Shown here in pieces: positions 62,943 to 64,000 of a stretch of 64,000 nt of DNA. How positions within the stretch are numbered: the stretch's first letter is position 1; each line of letters starts with the position of its first letter. The stretch comes from Methylobacterium sp. Leaf123 (GTDB taxonomy: Bacteria; Pseudomonadota; Alphaproteobacteria; Rhizobiales; Beijerinckiaceae), in contig NZ_LMNS01000001.1 in assembly GCF_001423405.1 (NCBI RefSeq), forward strand, positions 729,748-793,747, in the 5' to 3' direction. The notes under the pieces are model-generated. The model was not told the origin of the DNA and made no database searches. It worked only from the letters and a program-made list of their open reading frames with translations. Both the position numbers and the translations under genes were made by a program.

Positions 62943-63674
62943 TCAGGCCCAGTCGTCGTCCCCGCCATCGCCGAGGTCGCCGCCGAAATCATCGCCGCCG
63001 CCACCGCCGAAGGAGGCGTCCTGAAAGCCGCCATCGCCGCCGCCGAGCGCCGATCCGAGATCCTGGTCGCCGCCACCGCCGCCGAACATGCCGCCGCCCG
63101 TCTCACCGCCGGTCAAGCCTGCGGCCGAGGCGCTGCCGAGCTGGGAATGGCCGCCGGCAAAGGCGTTGGAGAGCGCGCTGCCGAGCAGCATGCCGCCCGC
63201 CGCGCCCGCCGCCATCGGTAGGGCGGTGGCCAGGAAGCCGCCGCCGCGCGCGGGCTGCTGAGGCTGTCCGCCCCAGGGTCCGCCCTGCGGAGCGCCACCA
63301 TAGCCCTGCTGCGGGCCGCCCTGCGGACCACCATACCCGCCTTGCTGGCCGTAGCCGCCCTGCTGGCCCCAGGCTTGGCCGGCGGGGCGCTGCGGTTCGG
63401 AGCGCTGGCCGCCGCCGAAAATGCTCGACAGGAAGCCACCGCCGCCGGCCGGCTGGGCCTGAGCCTGCTGGCGCGCCTGTTCGAGCTGCTGGTTGAGGCT
63501 CTTGATCGCCTCTTCCTGCACGTAGATGAGCTGCGCCATGGCGTAGGGCGCGTAAGGCTGGCTGCGAAGCTTCTCGGCGATGAAGCGCTCCGCATCGGCG
63601 TCGCGGGCCTGTCCGGACGCCTGTTCGAGCCGCTGGAAGATGCCGTTGATGATGTCGCGTTCTTCGCTGTTCAT
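62943..63674 (-). CDS. DUF2076-family protein
   Basis: The protein has 243 residues from the ATG at 63674. The N-terminal 60 residues are the family helix region (NSEERDIINGIFQRLEQA, FIAEKLRSQPYAPYAMAQL, YVQEEAIKSLNQQLEQARQQ). A Gly/Gln/Pro-rich middle (GGYGQQGGYGGPQGGPQQGY) is followed by a hydrophobic Ala/Gly segment (FLATALPMAAGAAGGMLLG) and an acidic Gly/Asp tail ending DDDWA. DUF2076 members are of unknown function and seem to be periplasmic or membrane-associated. The repetitive middle has the codon bias of the neighbours and is not foreign. Confidence 0.9.
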   Translation of the reverse strand: MNSEERDIINGIFQRLEQASGQARDADAERFIAEKLRSQPYAPYAMAQLIYVQEEAIKSLNQQLEQARQQAQAQPAGGGGFLSSIFGGGQRSEPQRPAGQAWGQQGGYGQQGGYGGPQGGPQQGYGGAPQGGPWGGQPQQPARGGGFLATALPMAAGAAGGMLLGSALSNAFAGGHSQLGSASAAGLTGGETGGGMFGGGGGDQDLGSALGGGDGGFQDASFGGGGGDDFGGDLGDGGDDDWA

Positions 63675-63927
63675 GGAGCCGTCTCCCTGAGGCGCCGACG
63701 GCATCGTGACCGCGCGGCGGCTAGAACCGTATCCGACCTGATTACATCAGGCCGTCGTCTCTAGGTCTTTGTTTCGACGCGCATTCTTTCGACGAAGCGG
63801 TGACCACTTCGTCCGAGCGCGCCCTCAGAGATGGGGAGCAGCCGAGCTTTTGTCAGGGGTCTCGCGTCGATTACCCGCGCGCGAAGGGCCGGTTCGTATC
63901 GATGAGGGCACCCTGAACGGGCACAAA

Positions 63928-63954
63928 AAAAGCCCGGCGCGAGGCCGGGCTTTT
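63928..63954. terminator. intrinsic terminator near the right edge
   Basis: AAAAGCCCGGC and GCCGGGCTTTT form a perfect 11-base stem with loop GCGAG, flanked by further A residues on the left. It fits a Rho-independent terminator on either strand, most likely for a minus-strand gene that ends beyond the window. Confidence 0.85.
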
Positions 63955-63965
63955 CCGAGGGACGT

Positions 63966-63991
63966 CCGACGGTCCGGTGAGGGACCGTCGG
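63966..63991. repeat. hairpin next to the right-edge terminator
   Basis: CCGACGGTCC and GGACCGTCGG form a perfect 10-base stem around GGTGAG. It has no T run; it may be a second part of the same termination region or part of the neighbouring gene outside the window. Confidence 0.5.
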
Positions 63992-64000
63992 AGATCCGGA

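Larger units (their letters stand above)
63675..64000. other. right-end intergenic region
   Basis: No gene could be supported in these 326 bases. A GACGAAG/CTTCGTC hairpin (63791-63797 and 63807-63813) lies upstream of the DUF2076 gene. Two stronger hairpins near the right end are listed separately and probably belong to a gene whose end lies just beyond the window. Confidence 0.45.

Noticed and set aside
62990..63450. Gly/Gln-rich repeats in the DUF2076 gene considered as a DNA repeat or CRISPR-like array
   Set aside because: The periodicity follows codons of a low-complexity protein segment; there are no regular spacers or identical repeats.

Overview
The window is high-GC DNA (clearly above 65 percent over most of its length). 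Its gene content and order point to an alphaproteobacterium of the Methylobacterium/Methylorubrum type. The evidence is a MucR-family regulator, a CpdR-like receiver, an alphaproteobacterial CheZ, the gene orders proB-proA-nadD-rsfS and uvrC-pgsA-moaD, a TspO homologue, periplasmic-glucan genes and a tungstate-uptake/molybdopterin locus. I see no rRNA, tRNA, CRISPR array, insertion sequence or prophage. The assignment is from gene content only and was not checked by a database search.

Layout: 1-2.1 kb holds a SulP-type transporter (cut by the window edge) directly behind a beta-carbonic anhydrase. 2.1-3.6 kb is a gene-poor, partly AT-rich stretch with one small secreted protein and a structured inverted-repeat element. 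3.6-9.9 kb is a minus-strand metal-efflux operon: a Cys/His-containing secreted protein, a large two-part adaptor, a CzcA-type RND pump, a small periplasmic protein and a DUF305 protein. No outer-membrane factor is present. After mucR (10.5 kb), 11.1-22.4 kb is a tightly coupled chemosensory operon (cheW, cheR-TPR, cheW, mcp, cheA-REC, cheB and two hybrid histidine kinases). Its layout recalls Wsp and Che3-type non-chemotaxis pathways. A metallothionein and a WD40-cytochrome c protein follow as convergent neighbours.

24.3-32.6 kb is a molybdenum/tungsten locus: three MoeA-family genes in series with mobB, then a ModE-like regulator divergent from a TupBCA tungstate transporter. The second MoeA and the regulator carry the same periplasmic-binding-protein-like domain. 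This suggests the whole block senses and handles one oxyanion, most simply tungstate.

32.7-45.4 kb contains a PRC-barrel protein, divergent opgG/opgH glucan genes, a trans-sulfuration-type PLP enzyme, tspO, cpdR-like, hpt, a parDE toxin-antitoxin pair, a zinc-ribbon membrane protein, ftsEX and a DUF218 protein. 45.4-52.5 kb has a GMC oxidoreductase, a single-domain response regulator and the proB-proA-nadD-(PRC)-rsfS block; rsfS appears to lack any ordinary start codon. 52.5-57.9 kb has a GbsR/MarR-type regulator with a striking 36-bp palindrome over its start codon, galM, an MsbA-like exporter and znuA behind a near-ideal Zur box. 58-63.7 kb has moaD, pgsA, uvrC, cheZ, an L,D-transpeptidase and a DUF2076 protein. 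Several clear hairpin terminators separate convergent units.
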